Positions 26,392 to 35,330 of a DNA stretch of 64,000 nt are shown piece after piece (within the stretch, counting starts at the first letter, position 1; each line of letters begins with the position of its first letter). This stretch comes from Enterocloster bolteae (GTDB taxonomy: Bacteria > Bacillota > Clostridia > Lachnospirales > Lachnospiraceae), in the NCBI GenBank assembly GCA_021772025.1, contig JAETNT010000012.1:1-64000 (forward strand), in the 5' to 3' direction. The translations under genes and the position numbers were made by a program. The notes under the pieces are model-generated. The model did no database searches and was not told the DNA's origin. It was given only the letters and a program-made list of their open reading frames with translations.

Positions 26392-27210
26392 ATGAAATTT
26401 TTTTATAAGCTGGAGCGTAAATACGGAAAATATGCGATTCCCAATTTAATGCAGTATATTGTGGCTCTGTACGGGGCAGGACTGATTATTTCCCTGTGGA
26501 ATCCCAGGATTTATACACGGTATCTGGCTCTCGACGGGTACGCCATCCTTCATGGCCAGATTTGGCGGATTGTGACCTTCCTTTGTTATCCGCCGGTTTC
26601 GGGGCTCTTTTTCGGGATTCTGGCTCTGTACCTGTACTACTCTATGGGGCAGACCCTGGAGAGGGTTTGGGGGGCTTTTCGCTTTAATGTGTATTTTTTT
26701 CTGGGAGTTATCGGCCATGTCCTGGCAGAGATCGTGATTACTCTGATAGTTGGGGCAAGCCCCGGACTTTTGCCGGTGGCTCTGGATTTTTCTCTGTTTT
26801 TCGCCTTTGCTTTGACCTTCCCGGATGTGGAATTTCTTCTTATGTTCCTAATCCCGATTAAGGCTAAATGGCTGGCAGTGGCGGAGGGAGCCGTTTATCT
26901 TTATTACTTTATTGCGGGGAACCCGATAACCAAAGTTGAGATAGGAATGACTATGGCCAATGCTGTGCTTTTCTTTTTCTTAACCCGTAATTACAACCGG
27001 ATAAATCCCAGAGAGATAAAAAGGAAGCACGACTTTAAAGCCCAGGTCCAGATAAAGCCTCAGGGCAGGACCAGGCATAAGTGCGCGGTATGCGGAAGAA
27101 CGGAACAAGATGGTCCGGGCATGGAGTTCCGCTATTGCTCAAAATGTCAAGGCAGCTATGAATACTGCCAGGATCACCTGTATACCCATCAGCATGTAAC
27201 AAAAGGGTAG
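26392..27210 (+). CDS. Rhomboid-like membrane protein (pseudoprotease) with C-terminal zinc ribbon
   Basis: The 272-residue protein has six membrane helices in rhomboid order (about 15-215), with the rhomboid-like WRIVTFLCYP, LYLYYSMGQTLERVWG and GHVLAEI blocks. The GxSG serine motif is replaced by LDFSLFFAF, and the catalytic His of the last helix is absent (MTMANAVLFF), so peptidase activity is unlikely. A basic linker leads to a zinc ribbon with CAVCG and CSKCQ plus YCQDH and HQH at 235-270. It is in an operon with corA and, 41 nt on, pyk. Function unknown; pseudo-rhomboids often bind and steer membrane proteins. Confidence 0.72.
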   Translation: MKFFYKLERKYGKYAIPNLMQYIVALYGAGLIISLWNPRIYTRYLALDGYAILHGQIWRIVTFLCYPPVSGLFFGILALYLYYSMGQTLERVWGAFRFNVYFFLGVIGHVLAEIVITLIVGASPGLLPVALDFSLFFAFALTFPDVEFLLMFLIPIKAKWLAVAEGAVYLYYFIAGNPITKVEIGMTMANAVLFFFLTRNYNRINPREIKRKHDFKAQVQIKPQGRTRHKCAVCGRTEQDGPGMEFRYCSKCQGSYEYCQDHLYTHQHVTKG

Positions 27211-27251
27211 CTCAGAGATTGGAAACAGACGAAATTTTGGAGGAAAATGTG

Positions 27252-28688
27252 ATGAAAAAGACAAAGATTATTTGTACAATGGGCCCCAATACAGACAATT
27301 ACGAAGTAATGAAGGCGTTGGCATTAAATAATATGGATGTGGCGCGCTTCAATTTTTCTCATGGAACCTATACAGAACACAAAGAACGGTTAGAACTGCT
27401 TAAGAAAGTACGTAAAGAGACAGATCGCCCCATTGCGGCCCTTTTAGATACGAAAGGGCCGGAGATCCGAACTGGTTTATTAAAAGATCACCAGAAGATT
27501 ACACTGACAGAGGGGCAGAGCTATACTCTGTCTACCCGGGAAGTAGAGGGGGACAATAATATTGGCCATATTAACTATCAGGGGTTGAATGAAGATGTTT
27601 CCGCAGGAAATAAAATCCTGATAGATGACGGTTTGATTGAGCTGGAAGTAAAAGAAGTAAAAGATACGGACATTATCTGCACGGTTATCAACGGAGGCGA
27701 ACTGGGGGAAAGAAAGGGAGTAAATGTTCCCAACGTTAAAATCAAACTTCCGGCCCTGACAGATAAGGACAAAGAAGATATTTTATTTGGAATTAAGGAA
27801 GGCTTTGATTTTATTGCGGCTTCCTTTGTCCGCACTGCGGATGCCATCCGGGAGATCAGGCAGATTCTGGATGAGAATGGCTCTGCCATCCAGATTATAG
27901 CAAAGATTGAAAATGCCGAGGGCCTGGAGAATCTGGACGAAATTATTGAGGCCAGCGACGGGATTATGGTTGCTAGAGGAGACTTGGGAGTGGAAATTCC
28001 GGCTCAGAAGGTTCCTTATATTCAAAAGCAGATTATCCACAAATGTAACGAAGCAGGTAAGGTGGTAATTACCGCTACCCAGATGCTGGATTCCATGATC
28101 CGCAATCCCAGGCCAACCCGGGCAGAGGTGACAGACGTTGCCAATGCGGTATATGACGGCACGGATGTGGTTATGCTGTCCGGCGAGACTGCTGTAGGAA
28201 AATATCCGGTTGAGGCATTAAAAATGATGGTTCAGATTGTAGAGGATACAGAATCCCATTTAGACTATTCTGATTATCGTAAGAGAAAGGTTTATGCAAG
28301 TAAAAATCAGAATATTTCCAGTGCGGTTTGCTACGCTTCTGTTTCCACTGCCCATGATTTGAATGCTGTGGCGGTAGTAACGCCTACCATTACCGGATTT
28401 ACAGCAAGAATGTTGTCGAAATGGCGCCCTGCAGCTCATATTATGGGAATGTCTCCCAGCATGTCGGTTGTGCGCCAAATGATGATTTACTGGGGAGTAA
28501 AGCCTATTTGGTCCCGGCGTGCGGATTCTACGGATGAGCTGATTGAATCTTCAGTAGACGAATTAAAGAACCTGGATTTGGTAAAGGCCGGAGATTTAAT
28601 TGTGGTTACCGCAGGGGTAGTAAGCTATGCCAACCGCCACGAGCCGGCAGCCCAGACTAACATTATGAGAGTAGTCCCCATCGAATAA
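27252..28688 (+). CDS. pyk: Pyruvate kinase
   Basis: Last glycolytic step, phosphoenolpyruvate + ADP to pyruvate + ATP; 478 residues, the length without the extra C-terminal PEP-utilising domain found in some Bacilli. Motifs include the N-terminal TKIICTMGP, RFNFSHG, LDTKGPEIR, and the active-site stretch IIAKIENAEG with GIMVARGDLGVE. The ATG at 27252 follows TTGGAGGAAAATGTG; an in-frame start at 27219 lacks conserved residues. It may be transcribed with corA and the rhomboid gene since no terminator separates them. Confidence 0.96.
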   Translation: MKKTKIICTMGPNTDNYEVMKALALNNMDVARFNFSHGTYTEHKERLELLKKVRKETDRPIAALLDTKGPEIRTGLLKDHQKITLTEGQSYTLSTREVEGDNNIGHINYQGLNEDVSAGNKILIDDGLIELEVKEVKDTDIICTVINGGELGERKGVNVPNVKIKLPALTDKDKEDILFGIKEGFDFIAASFVRTADAIREIRQILDENGSAIQIIAKIENAEGLENLDEIIEASDGIMVARGDLGVEIPAQKVPYIQKQIIHKCNEAGKVVITATQMLDSMIRNPRPTRAEVTDVANAVYDGTDVVMLSGETAVGKYPVEALKMMVQIVEDTESHLDYSDYRKRKVYASKNQNISSAVCYASVSTAHDLNAVAVVTPTITGFTARMLSKWRPAAHIMGMSPSMSVVRQMMIYWGVKPIWSRRADSTDELIESSVDELKNLDLVKAGDLIVVTAGVVSYANRHEPAAQTNIMRVVPIE

Positions 28689-28716
28689 AACAGATGCGGA
28701 CAGAGAGGTACGTGTT

Positions 28717-29988
28717 ATGGAAAAGAAACCATTTGTCAGCCTTGAACAGATACAAGGCATTGTTCAGGCTTACCCCACCCCTTTTCATCTCTATGATGAG
28801 AAAGGGATTCGGGAAAATGTAAAACGGTTAAAAGAAGCCTTTTCCTGGAATAAGGGTTACCGGGAATACTTTGCTGTCAAGGCAACTCCTAACCCCTTTA
28901 TCCTGAATATTTTAAAGGAATATGGCTGCGGCACTGACTGTTCCTCTATGACAGAGCTGATGATGTCGGATGCCTGCGGCTTTTCCGGTCATGATATTAT
29001 GTTTTCCTCTAATGATACACCGCCGGAAGAGTTTGCCTTTGCGGAGAAGATGGGGGCTATCATCAATTTGGATGACATTACTCATATCGCCTGCCTGGAG
29101 GAGACTTTGGGCTATATTCCGGAGACCATCAGCTGCAGGTACAATCCGGGAGGATTCTTTAAAATCAGCAATGATATTATGGACAACCCGGGAGATGCCA
29201 AATACGGCATGACTACAGAGCAAATTTTTGAAGCTTTTTCCATATTAAAAGAAAAAGGAGTTAAAAATTTTGGGATTCATGCGTTTTTAGCCAGCAATAC
29301 AGTAACCAATGAGTATTATCCTACCCTGGCAAAGGTACTGTTTGAGCTGGCGGTGGAACTTCAGGAAAAGACAGGCGCCCATATTAAATTTATTAACTTG
29401 TCCGGAGGCATCGGAATCCCTTACCGGCCGGATCAAGAGCCAAATGACATTTATGCTATCGGAGATGGAGTGCGTGAGGTTTATGAGGAAATTCTGATGC
29501 CTGCAGGAATGGGAGATGTGGAGATTTATACGGAACTTGGCCGCTTTATGTTAGGTCCGTACGGATGCCTGGTAACCCGGGCTATTCATGAAAAGCACAC
29601 TCATAAGGAATATATCGGAGTAGACGCATGCGCGGTAAATCTGATGCGTCCGGCTATGTACGGCGCGTATCACCATATTACCGTCTTAGGCAAGGAGAAC
29701 GCTCCTTTTGATCACAAGTATGATATTTCCGGTTCCCTCTGCGAGAATAACGACAAATTTGCCATTGACCGGATGCTTCCGCAGATCGATAAAGGGGACT
29801 ATCTGGTTATCCACGATACCGGAGCTCATGGCTTTTCTATGGGATATAATTATAATGGAAAACTGAAATCCGCGGAGCTTCTGTTAAAAGAAGACGGTAC
29901 TGTGCAGATGATCCGCCGGGCCGAGACACCGAAAGATTACTTTGCCACGTTTGATTTTTGCGATATAATGAAGGAATATGGGAAGTAA
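28717..29988 (+). CDS. lysA: Diaminopimelate decarboxylase (fold III PLP decarboxylase)
   Basis: Fold-type III PLP decarboxylase, 423 residues, last step of lysine synthesis. The PLP lysine is in YFAVKATPNP (Lys55), the glycine-rich phosphate loop is INLSGGIGIPY, and the PLP/substrate region GVDACAVNLMRPAMYGAYHHI and CENNDKFAIDR matches LysA. It differs from the short housekeeping form at the glycine loop and has a longer middle, like a Clostridia subgroup. It starts 29 nt after pyk. A related carboxynorspermidine or arginine decarboxylase is less likely. Confidence 0.85.
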   Translation: MEKKPFVSLEQIQGIVQAYPTPFHLYDEKGIRENVKRLKEAFSWNKGYREYFAVKATPNPFILNILKEYGCGTDCSSMTELMMSDACGFSGHDIMFSSNDTPPEEFAFAEKMGAIINLDDITHIACLEETLGYIPETISCRYNPGGFFKISNDIMDNPGDAKYGMTTEQIFEAFSILKEKGVKNFGIHAFLASNTVTNEYYPTLAKVLFELAVELQEKTGAHIKFINLSGGIGIPYRPDQEPNDIYAIGDGVREVYEEILMPAGMGDVEIYTELGRFMLGPYGCLVTRAIHEKHTHKEYIGVDACAVNLMRPAMYGAYHHITVLGKENAPFDHKYDISGSLCENNDKFAIDRMLPQIDKGDYLVIHDTGAHGFSMGYNYNGKLKSAELLLKEDGTVQMIRRAETPKDYFATFDFCDIMKEYGK

Positions 29989-30019
29989 GAAAATCGTAAG
30001 AGGCTGAGGTAAAATGAAA

Positions 30020-30051
30020 CCGGAAAACAATGGTAATGAAAGGTTTTCCGG
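30020..30051. other. Hairpin downstream of lysA
   Basis: Perfect 9-bp CCGGAAAAC/GTTTTCCGG with a 14-nt loop and no T-tract, 31 nt after the lysA stop. It may stabilise the mRNA end ahead of the true terminator. Confidence 0.5.
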
Positions 30052-30072
30052 GGAGCTTCATATAAACGGAAA

Positions 30073-30103
30073 AAAGCCTCGTGTGTGATGGGCACGAGGC
30101 TTT
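30073..30103. terminator. Bidirectional terminator, lysA / dehydrogenase
   Basis: AAAGCCTCGTG (30073-30083) and CACGAGGCTTT (30093-30103), perfect 11-bp stem. The T-tract is stronger on the minus strand. The next 145 nt up to 30249 show nothing recognisable. Confidence 0.75.
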
Positions 30104-30248
30104 ACATTTCTTCCGAATTTCGATTTCAAAAGGATTTAGGATTCACTGCATTTCTTATGGTCTTAGTATAGCATAAGCTGGAAAATAATGTTTGAATGTT
30201 CTTTAAAAAGATTATTAAGAAATTCTTAATTTTCCTTTTTTGGAAATT

Positions 30249-31274
30249 TTATGCCTGAACATCAATAAGAATCTTCATAGACGTTTCCCTATTGGCATCA
30301 ATATACTCATAAGCTTTTAAATAATCCTGAAAGGCGAAGGTCTTGGTCATCAGCGGTTCTAAAAGGATTTTACCTTCCCCAACCAGGCGGATTGCCTCCA
30401 CATAATCTTCGTGGCGATACATCATGCTGGTGTTCAGATCCAGCTCATGGTCGTTAAGTATGGCCAGATCGACGGAAGCCATTCCTACATATACGGCAAC
30501 CAGAATAATGGTACTGCCTTTCCTGGCATAGCGGATAGCCTGTCCCATGGTAATGTCATTTCCGCAGCAGTCATAAATCACGTCGGCTTTGTCCGGGCCA
30601 AAGGCTTCCAGCATAACATCTCCAAAGTCAGCCTGCTTTGTATTATAAGTAAAATTAATTCCGCATTCTTTGGCCTTTCCCAAACGAAAATCAGATATAT
30701 CCGTAATCATAACCGACTCAGCGCCCATAGCTTTGGCGGCCTGTGCAACCAGATTACCGATGGGGCCGGCGCCGATAACGGCAATCTTTTTCCCCTGGGG
30801 ATTTCCGGCACGCAGAACGGAATGTACGGCTACTGCCGTAGGTTCAATCATGGCTCCCTGATCAAAAGTCATACTGTCCGGCAGAGGGGTTACCTTGCCG
30901 GCATCGACTGCAACATACCGGGATGCGATTCCGGTAGTCTGAAATCCCATGACCTTTAACTCTTCGCAGAGATTATACTTGCCATGGCGGCAAGGATAGC
31001 ATTTGCCGCAGACAACCTGAGGCTCTACAGTGACTTTTTGACCTGGTGTAAACCCGGTAACTCCTTCCCCTACCCGGACCACCTCGCAGGAAACCTCATG
31101 TCCCTGGGTTACCGGGTAGCTGGTAAAGGGGTGCTCTCCGTGGTAAACATGGATATCGCTGCCGCAGATACCGATTTTCATCACTTTCAGAAGTATCTGG
31201 CCGGAGCAGGGGATAGGAGTGTCTACCTCTTGGAATTCGATTGCGCCTGGTGCAGTCATTACTTGTTTTAACAT
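30249..31274 (-). CDS. Zinc-dependent alcohol/polyol dehydrogenase (MDR family)
   Basis: Medium-chain NAD-dependent dehydrogenase of the sorbitol / L-iditol / threonine dehydrogenase group, 341 residues. Catalytic zinc ligands are Cys37 (GICGSD) and His59-Glu60 (TQGHE). The structural zinc site is complete, Cys89, 92, 95 and 103 (CGKCYPCRHGKYNLC). The Rossmann loop is VIGAGPIGNLV (about 170). The ATG at 31274 has AAGGAG upstream. It is divergent from the ROK regulator with palindromic sites in between, so it is probably part of the same sugar regulon, oxidising a sugar acid or polyol. Confidence 0.88.
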   Translation of the reverse strand: MLKQVMTAPGAIEFQEVDTPIPCSGQILLKVMKIGICGSDIHVYHGEHPFTSYPVTQGHEVSCEVVRVGEGVTGFTPGQKVTVEPQVVCGKCYPCRHGKYNLCEELKVMGFQTTGIASRYVAVDAGKVTPLPDSMTFDQGAMIEPTAVAVHSVLRAGNPQGKKIAVIGAGPIGNLVAQAAKAMGAESVMITDISDFRLGKAKECGINFTYNTKQADFGDVMLEAFGPDKADVIYDCCGNDITMGQAIRYARKGSTIILVAVYVGMASVDLAILNDHELDLNTSMMYRHEDYVEAIRLVGEGKILLEPLMTKTFAFQDYLKAYEYIDANRETSMKILIDVQA

Positions 31275-31312
31275 AGTTTTGCTCCTTTTCTTCTGGTTTA
31301 ATAACATATTAA

Positions 31313-31390
31313 ATAAAATATTTTATATAAGTACTTATAGAATACAGCAGAAAAGGAGAAAAGTCAAGAGAAATAAATAAAACATTTTAT
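31313..31390. promoter_or_regulatory. Two palindromic operator candidates for the ROK regulator
   Basis: ATAAAATATTTTAT (31313-31326) and ATAAAACATTTTAT (31377-31390) match at 13 of 14 positions, and the first is a perfect palindrome. Their centres are 64 bp apart, about six helical turns. The first lies just past the expected start point of the dehydrogenase transcript, the second upstream of its -35 box and before the ROK promoter. Confidence 0.6.
31339..31367 (-). promoter_or_regulatory. Promoter of the dehydrogenase
   Basis: On the minus strand TTGACT (31362-31367), 17 nt, TATTCT (31339-31344), between the two palindromes. Confidence 0.65.
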
Positions 31391-31410
31391 AAAAGATACA
31401 TAAAAAGCGA

Positions 31411-31439
31411 TTGATTTTTTTTTCAGAGTTTGTTACACT
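31411..31439 (+). promoter_or_regulatory. Promoter of the ROK regulator
   Basis: TTGATT (31411-31416), 17 nt, TACACT (31434-31439), 47 nt before ATG 31486. Confidence 0.55.
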
Positions 31440-31485
31440 CAAAATAGAAATGAGATTCATATTAAAATAAAGGCAGGTAGACAGA

Positions 31486-32604
31486 ATGCAGAAAGATGCC
31501 ATTGTAAGTGACGTGAAACGGCAAAACAGACAAAGAATCGCAAAGTATATCTTGGAAAAAAAGCAGACTTCCAGACAGGAACTTGCCAAGGCTTTGGGTT
31601 ACAGTATGCCTACTGTATTTGCCAATGTAAATGAGCTGATAGAGCAAGGATTTGTGTGTGAGGCGGGAGAGTACGGTTCTACCGGAGGAAGAAAGGCAAA
31701 AGTGCTGACCATAAGCCGAAATTACCGCAGCGTAATGGGGCTGGATATTACCAAGCGCCATATCCGCATGCTGCTGCTGGACATAACAGGGGAAATTTTA
31801 AAAGAAGATTATATTCGTTTTCCTTATGAGGATGAACTAGAATATTATCAGAAACTGGGCCAGTATGTCTGCCGGTTTATCGAAAGCGGAGGAGAGAAGA
31901 CAGAGAATTTAATCGGGGTGGGAATTTCTCTGCCAGGTATTATTATACCAGATAGAGGACTTCTGCAGCGCTCTCATATTTTAAATGTGGCGGATGTGAG
32001 CCTGAACCGGTTTACCCGGAATATTCCTTACCCTGCCATATTTGACAATGATGCCAACTGCGCCGCTTATGTGGAGGTCTCCAGAGATAACAAAAGCACT
32101 GCTTATTTTTCGCTGAGCAATACGGTAGGCGGGGCTATTTATTATAATGGGAAATTGTGCACAGGAGATAACTATAAAAGCGGTGAATTTGGCCATATGA
32201 TTATCCGTCCGGGAGGAAGAACCTGCTATTGCGGGAAAAAGGGATGTCTGGACGCTTATTGTGCCGCTCTTACCCTGACTAATGGAATCGATGATCATCT
32301 GGAAGCGTTTTTCGATAATCTGGCTGATGGAGATTCCTATGCTGAGAAGGTCTGGGATGATTATCTTGACAATCTGGCCATTGCAGTCAGCAACATCCGG
32401 ATGGCGTTTGATTGTAATATTGTTTTGGGCGGCTATATCGGCGGCTACGTGGAACAATACATGGTGCCTTTTACAGATAAGGTGAGAATGTATAATAACT
32501 TTGATACAGATACAAATTATATTACAACAGGTAAATATAAGCGTCTTTCTTCCGCCATCGGGGCGGCGCGGCTGCTAGTAAATCAATATATAGATTCGTT
32601 GTAA
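31486..32604 (+). CDS. ROK-family transcriptional repressor (NagC/XylR type)
   Basis: DNA-binding sugar sensor of 372 residues. The N-terminal winged helix (about 10-65, RQELAKALGYSMPTVFANVNEL) is followed by the ROK sugar-binding fold: GLDITKRHIRMLLLD, the second phosphate-type loop IFDNDANCAAY, GGAIYYNGKL and the zinc motif CYCGKKGCLDAYC. There is no full kinase ATP site, consistent with a regulator. It sits between the dehydrogenase and the transporter operon and is the likely controller of both; a sugar or sugar phosphate is the expected inducer. Confidence 0.88.
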   Translation: MQKDAIVSDVKRQNRQRIAKYILEKKQTSRQELAKALGYSMPTVFANVNELIEQGFVCEAGEYGSTGGRKAKVLTISRNYRSVMGLDITKRHIRMLLLDITGEILKEDYIRFPYEDELEYYQKLGQYVCRFIESGGEKTENLIGVGISLPGIIIPDRGLLQRSHILNVADVSLNRFTRNIPYPAIFDNDANCAAYVEVSRDNKSTAYFSLSNTVGGAIYYNGKLCTGDNYKSGEFGHMIIRPGGRTCYCGKKGCLDAYCAALTLTNGIDDHLEAFFDNLADGDSYAEKVWDDYLDNLAIAVSNIRMAFDCNIVLGGYIGGYVEQYMVPFTDKVRMYNNFDTDTNYITTGKYKRLSSAIGAARLLVNQYIDSL

Positions 32605-32632
32605 AAGAACCGGAAGAAAGAGAAAAGGGTGT

Positions 32633-32687
32633 AGGCCCGGGTTTGATGAAAATGCCAAATTTTCGTTGACTCCGGGCCTTTGTTTTT
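32633..32687 (+). terminator. Terminator of the ROK gene
   Basis: AGGCCCGG (32633-32640) and CCGGGCCT (32672-32679) with inner GAAAAT/ATTTTC pairing, followed by TTGTTTTT. Confidence 0.78.
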
Positions 32688-32714
32688 GATAAAAAGAAAA
32701 GTTAAGAAAAATAA

Positions 32715-32743
32715 TTGACAAAAGTTTTTATTAATGATATTAT
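32715..32743 (+). promoter_or_regulatory. Promoter of the sugar-utilisation operon
   Basis: TTGACA (32715-32720), 17 nt, TATTAT (32738-32743). The AT-rich stretch after it (ATTAAATAAG near 32754) may hold a further operator half-site, but no full palindrome like those at 31313 and 31377 is present. Confidence 0.7.
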
Positions 32744-32812
32744 AAATACATCTATTAAATAAGTTGCATTTTGAAACTATTAACGAAAGCCCAACAAAAG
32801 GAGAGGCGCCAT

Positions 32813-34660
32813 ATGTCGATTCATAAAACAGAGGCATCCTATGATGTGATTATTGTAGGAGGCGGATTATCCGGAGTATGCGCGGCGGTTGCATCGGCCA
32901 GGACAGGAGCAAAAACCGCTATTGTGCAGAACCGATCCATGTTTGGCGGAAACGCAAGCTCAGAAATCCGGATGCATGTAGTAGGCGCTAATTGCCATTC
33001 TTCTAAGCCTAACCTTCGGGAAACCGGAATTCTGGAAGAAATTCTGCTGGAAAATAAGCGGAGAAATCCATATGCTTCTTTCCCTGTATTTGACACTATT
33101 ATTTGGGAAAAAGTTTATATGGAGGAAAATTTGACTCCATATTTAAACACCAATATGGATGATGCAATTGTGGAAGACGGAAGGATTCAAAGAATTATTT
33201 GTCATCAAAATTCTACGGAGACCGAGATTACCCTTTCCGGTAAGATTTTTGTGGATGCTACCGGCCATGGCACGCTGGGGGTTATGGCCGGAGCGGCAAG
33301 CCGTGTGGGAAGTGAAAGCAGGGCGGAATTTCAGGAACCCACAGCTCCGGAAGAGGCCAATACTTACACAAATGGCAATACGATTATGTTTACCGCCGCG
33401 GATAGGGGTGAACCGGTAACATTTATTCGCCCGTCCTGGGCATATCAGTACAGTGAGGAGGACTTAAAATACCGCCCTCACGATACGGGAACCAGCGTGA
33501 TTGCTACCGGAGGCGAGATTGTAAAGGATGGCCAGGGAGACGGCCTTCCGGAATTTTCTGCAGTAGATTCCGGATACTGGTGGATTGAACTGGGAGGCGA
33601 TGATGAGGATATCATCAAAAATGGCGAGAAGATTCGGGACGAGCTGTTAAAATGCGTATACGGAGTGTGGGATCATCTGAAAAATGTAGGAGATCACGGC
33701 ATTAAAAACTACGATTTAGAATGGGTCGGCATGGTTCCGGGGTATCGGGAGAGCCGGAGGCTGGAGGGAGATTATATCCTGACTGAGCATGATATCCGAG
33801 GAAACCGGATATTTGAGGATGCAGTCGCTTATGGCGGGTGGCCTATGGATAACCATGTACCCGGAGGACTAAAAGACCTGGCTCAATATCCATCTAAGGT
33901 TTACAACTTTGACGGATGCTACACCATTCCCTACCGGTGCTATTGCAGCAGGGACATCTCTAATCTGATGATGGCGGGACGGGATATCAGCACTTCCAAG
34001 ATGGCATTTAGTTCTGTTCGGGTTATGGGAACCTGCGCTGCAGGCGGACAGGCCGCCGGAACAGCGGCAGCTATGGCGGTTCAATATGAGTGTTCTCCGC
34101 GTCAGGTAGGGGAACTTTATATAAAAGAACTCCAGCAGAGATTGCTAAAAGAAGACTGCTATATTCCCGGATTTTCCAATGAGGATGAAGAGGATTTGGC
34201 ACGAACCGCAGCAGTGGCCGCCAGCAGTCAGACCGAAAACGGGTCGGCAGAAAATGTGATCAACGGCGTTTCCCGAACCGTGGGAAAGGCGTCTAACTTC
34301 TGGGAGTCAGAGTTTTTAAAAGAAGGCGGAGAAACCCTGACATTAAAACTCTTAAAGCCGGAAAAAGTAAATCAGGTGAGGCTGACCTTTGACACGGATT
34401 TAAGCCACGAGATTATGCCGTCCATGTCAAAAGTGGTGCTGGAACGGCAGGTAAAGAGTTTGCCTGTAGAATTAGTAAAGGATTATAATGTAACGCTTTT
34501 TAAGGATGGAAGGGTTACAGCTCAAAAACAGGTCCGGGGCAACGGACAGCGTTTAAACAGATTGGATTTTCCTGGTACAGACACCGATGCGATCCAGGTC
34601 ACCGTATTAGGAACCTATGGATTAGAAAGAGCGAGAATTTATGAAGTTCGGATTTACTGA
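32813..34660 (+). CDS. FAD-dependent oxidoreductase (FAD_oxidored family)
   Basis: A 615-residue flavoprotein. The FAD Rossmann motif is DVIIVGGGLSGVCAAVASA at the N-terminus, followed by FGGNASSEIRMHV, which is typical of the PF12831 family found in glycan-utilisation loci. The C-terminal half includes CYTIPYRCYCSRDISNLMMAGRDIS and a beta-rich tail. No signal peptide, so cytoplasmic. ATG 32813 follows AAAAGGAGAGG; an earlier ATG at 32771 has no site. First gene of an operon with YesL, a sugar importer, esterase and sulfatase. It probably oxidises a sugar or sugar derivative; the substrate is not known. Confidence 0.8.
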   Translation: MSIHKTEASYDVIIVGGGLSGVCAAVASARTGAKTAIVQNRSMFGGNASSEIRMHVVGANCHSSKPNLRETGILEEILLENKRRNPYASFPVFDTIIWEKVYMEENLTPYLNTNMDDAIVEDGRIQRIICHQNSTETEITLSGKIFVDATGHGTLGVMAGAASRVGSESRAEFQEPTAPEEANTYTNGNTIMFTAADRGEPVTFIRPSWAYQYSEEDLKYRPHDTGTSVIATGGEIVKDGQGDGLPEFSAVDSGYWWIELGGDDEDIIKNGEKIRDELLKCVYGVWDHLKNVGDHGIKNYDLEWVGMVPGYRESRRLEGDYILTEHDIRGNRIFEDAVAYGGWPMDNHVPGGLKDLAQYPSKVYNFDGCYTIPYRCYCSRDISNLMMAGRDISTSKMAFSSVRVMGTCAAGGQAAGTAAAMAVQYECSPRQVGELYIKELQQRLLKEDCYIPGFSNEDEEDLARTAAVAASSQTENGSAENVINGVSRTVGKASNFWESEFLKEGGETLTLKLLKPEKVNQVRLTFDTDLSHEIMPSMSKVVLERQVKSLPVELVKDYNVTLFKDGRVTAQKQVRGNGQRLNRLDFPGTDTDAIQVTVLGTYGLERARIYEVRIY

Positions 34661-35312
34661 TTTCCCTCAGGACGGGGAGGCCCGGGAACTTGGCTGGAAA
34701 CATATGATCCAGGTTCTTTGGAGGGAACTGTTTACACTGATAAAAGCCAATGTGTGTTTTTTCCTGTTTTGCATCCCAATTGTGACTATTCCGGCAGCGG
34801 TAACTGCAATACACTGTATTTGTGTGGATACGATTCGGGGAAAGCCGGTTAAGGTGATAAGAATTTACTGGAATGTATTAAAGACTCAGTATCTGGCGTC
34901 TTTAGGGGCCTTGACGGTATTGTCAGGACTTATTGCGCTGGGCTGTTACGGCACAAGGTTTTATTGGGAATGGCCGTTTCCGGTTCCGATGATGCGGATG
35001 ATTACCCTTCTCCCTGCATCATTTGCAGTGATAGGGGTGCTGATGATTCCATATTGCTTTAATATGCTGGCCTGTCTGAATCTGTCTCTCGGAAAGATAT
35101 TAAAAAATTCTTTCCTGCTGGTATTTTTAAATCTCCGTTTCAGCATCTGCGGGGGAGTAATTGGCACGGCGCTGATTCTTCTTCAGATTCAGTTCTGGCT
35201 TCCGCTGCTTCCGATTATTTTGTCCTGCGGGATTGCCCTTTCGGTTTATGCGGCTTCGTATTTCGCTTTTTATGGGATTGAAAAATTTGTAGTAATTAAA
35301 AATGACATATAA
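34641..35312 (+). CDS. YesL-family (DUF624) membrane protein
   Basis: 223 residues with five to six hydrophobic helices and an N-terminal block DGEARELGWKHMIQVLWRE. The family sits next to CUT1 sugar ABC importers across Firmicutes, for instance yesL in the B. subtilis rhamnogalacturonan operon. Its biochemical role is unknown. It overlaps the end of the FAD gene by 20 nt and precedes the binding-protein gene by 18 nt, so it is translated from the same mRNA. Confidence 0.82.
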   Translation: MKFGFTDFPQDGEARELGWKHMIQVLWRELFTLIKANVCFFLFCIPIVTIPAAVTAIHCICVDTIRGKPVKVIRIYWNVLKTQYLASLGALTVLSGLIALGCYGTRFYWEWPFPVPMMRMITLLPASFAVIGVLMIPYCFNMLACLNLSLGKILKNSFLLVFLNLRFSICGGVIGTALILLQIQFWLPLLPIILSCGIALSVYAASYFAFYGIEKFVVIKNDI

Positions 35313-35330
35313 TGTAAAGGAGAATATGGT

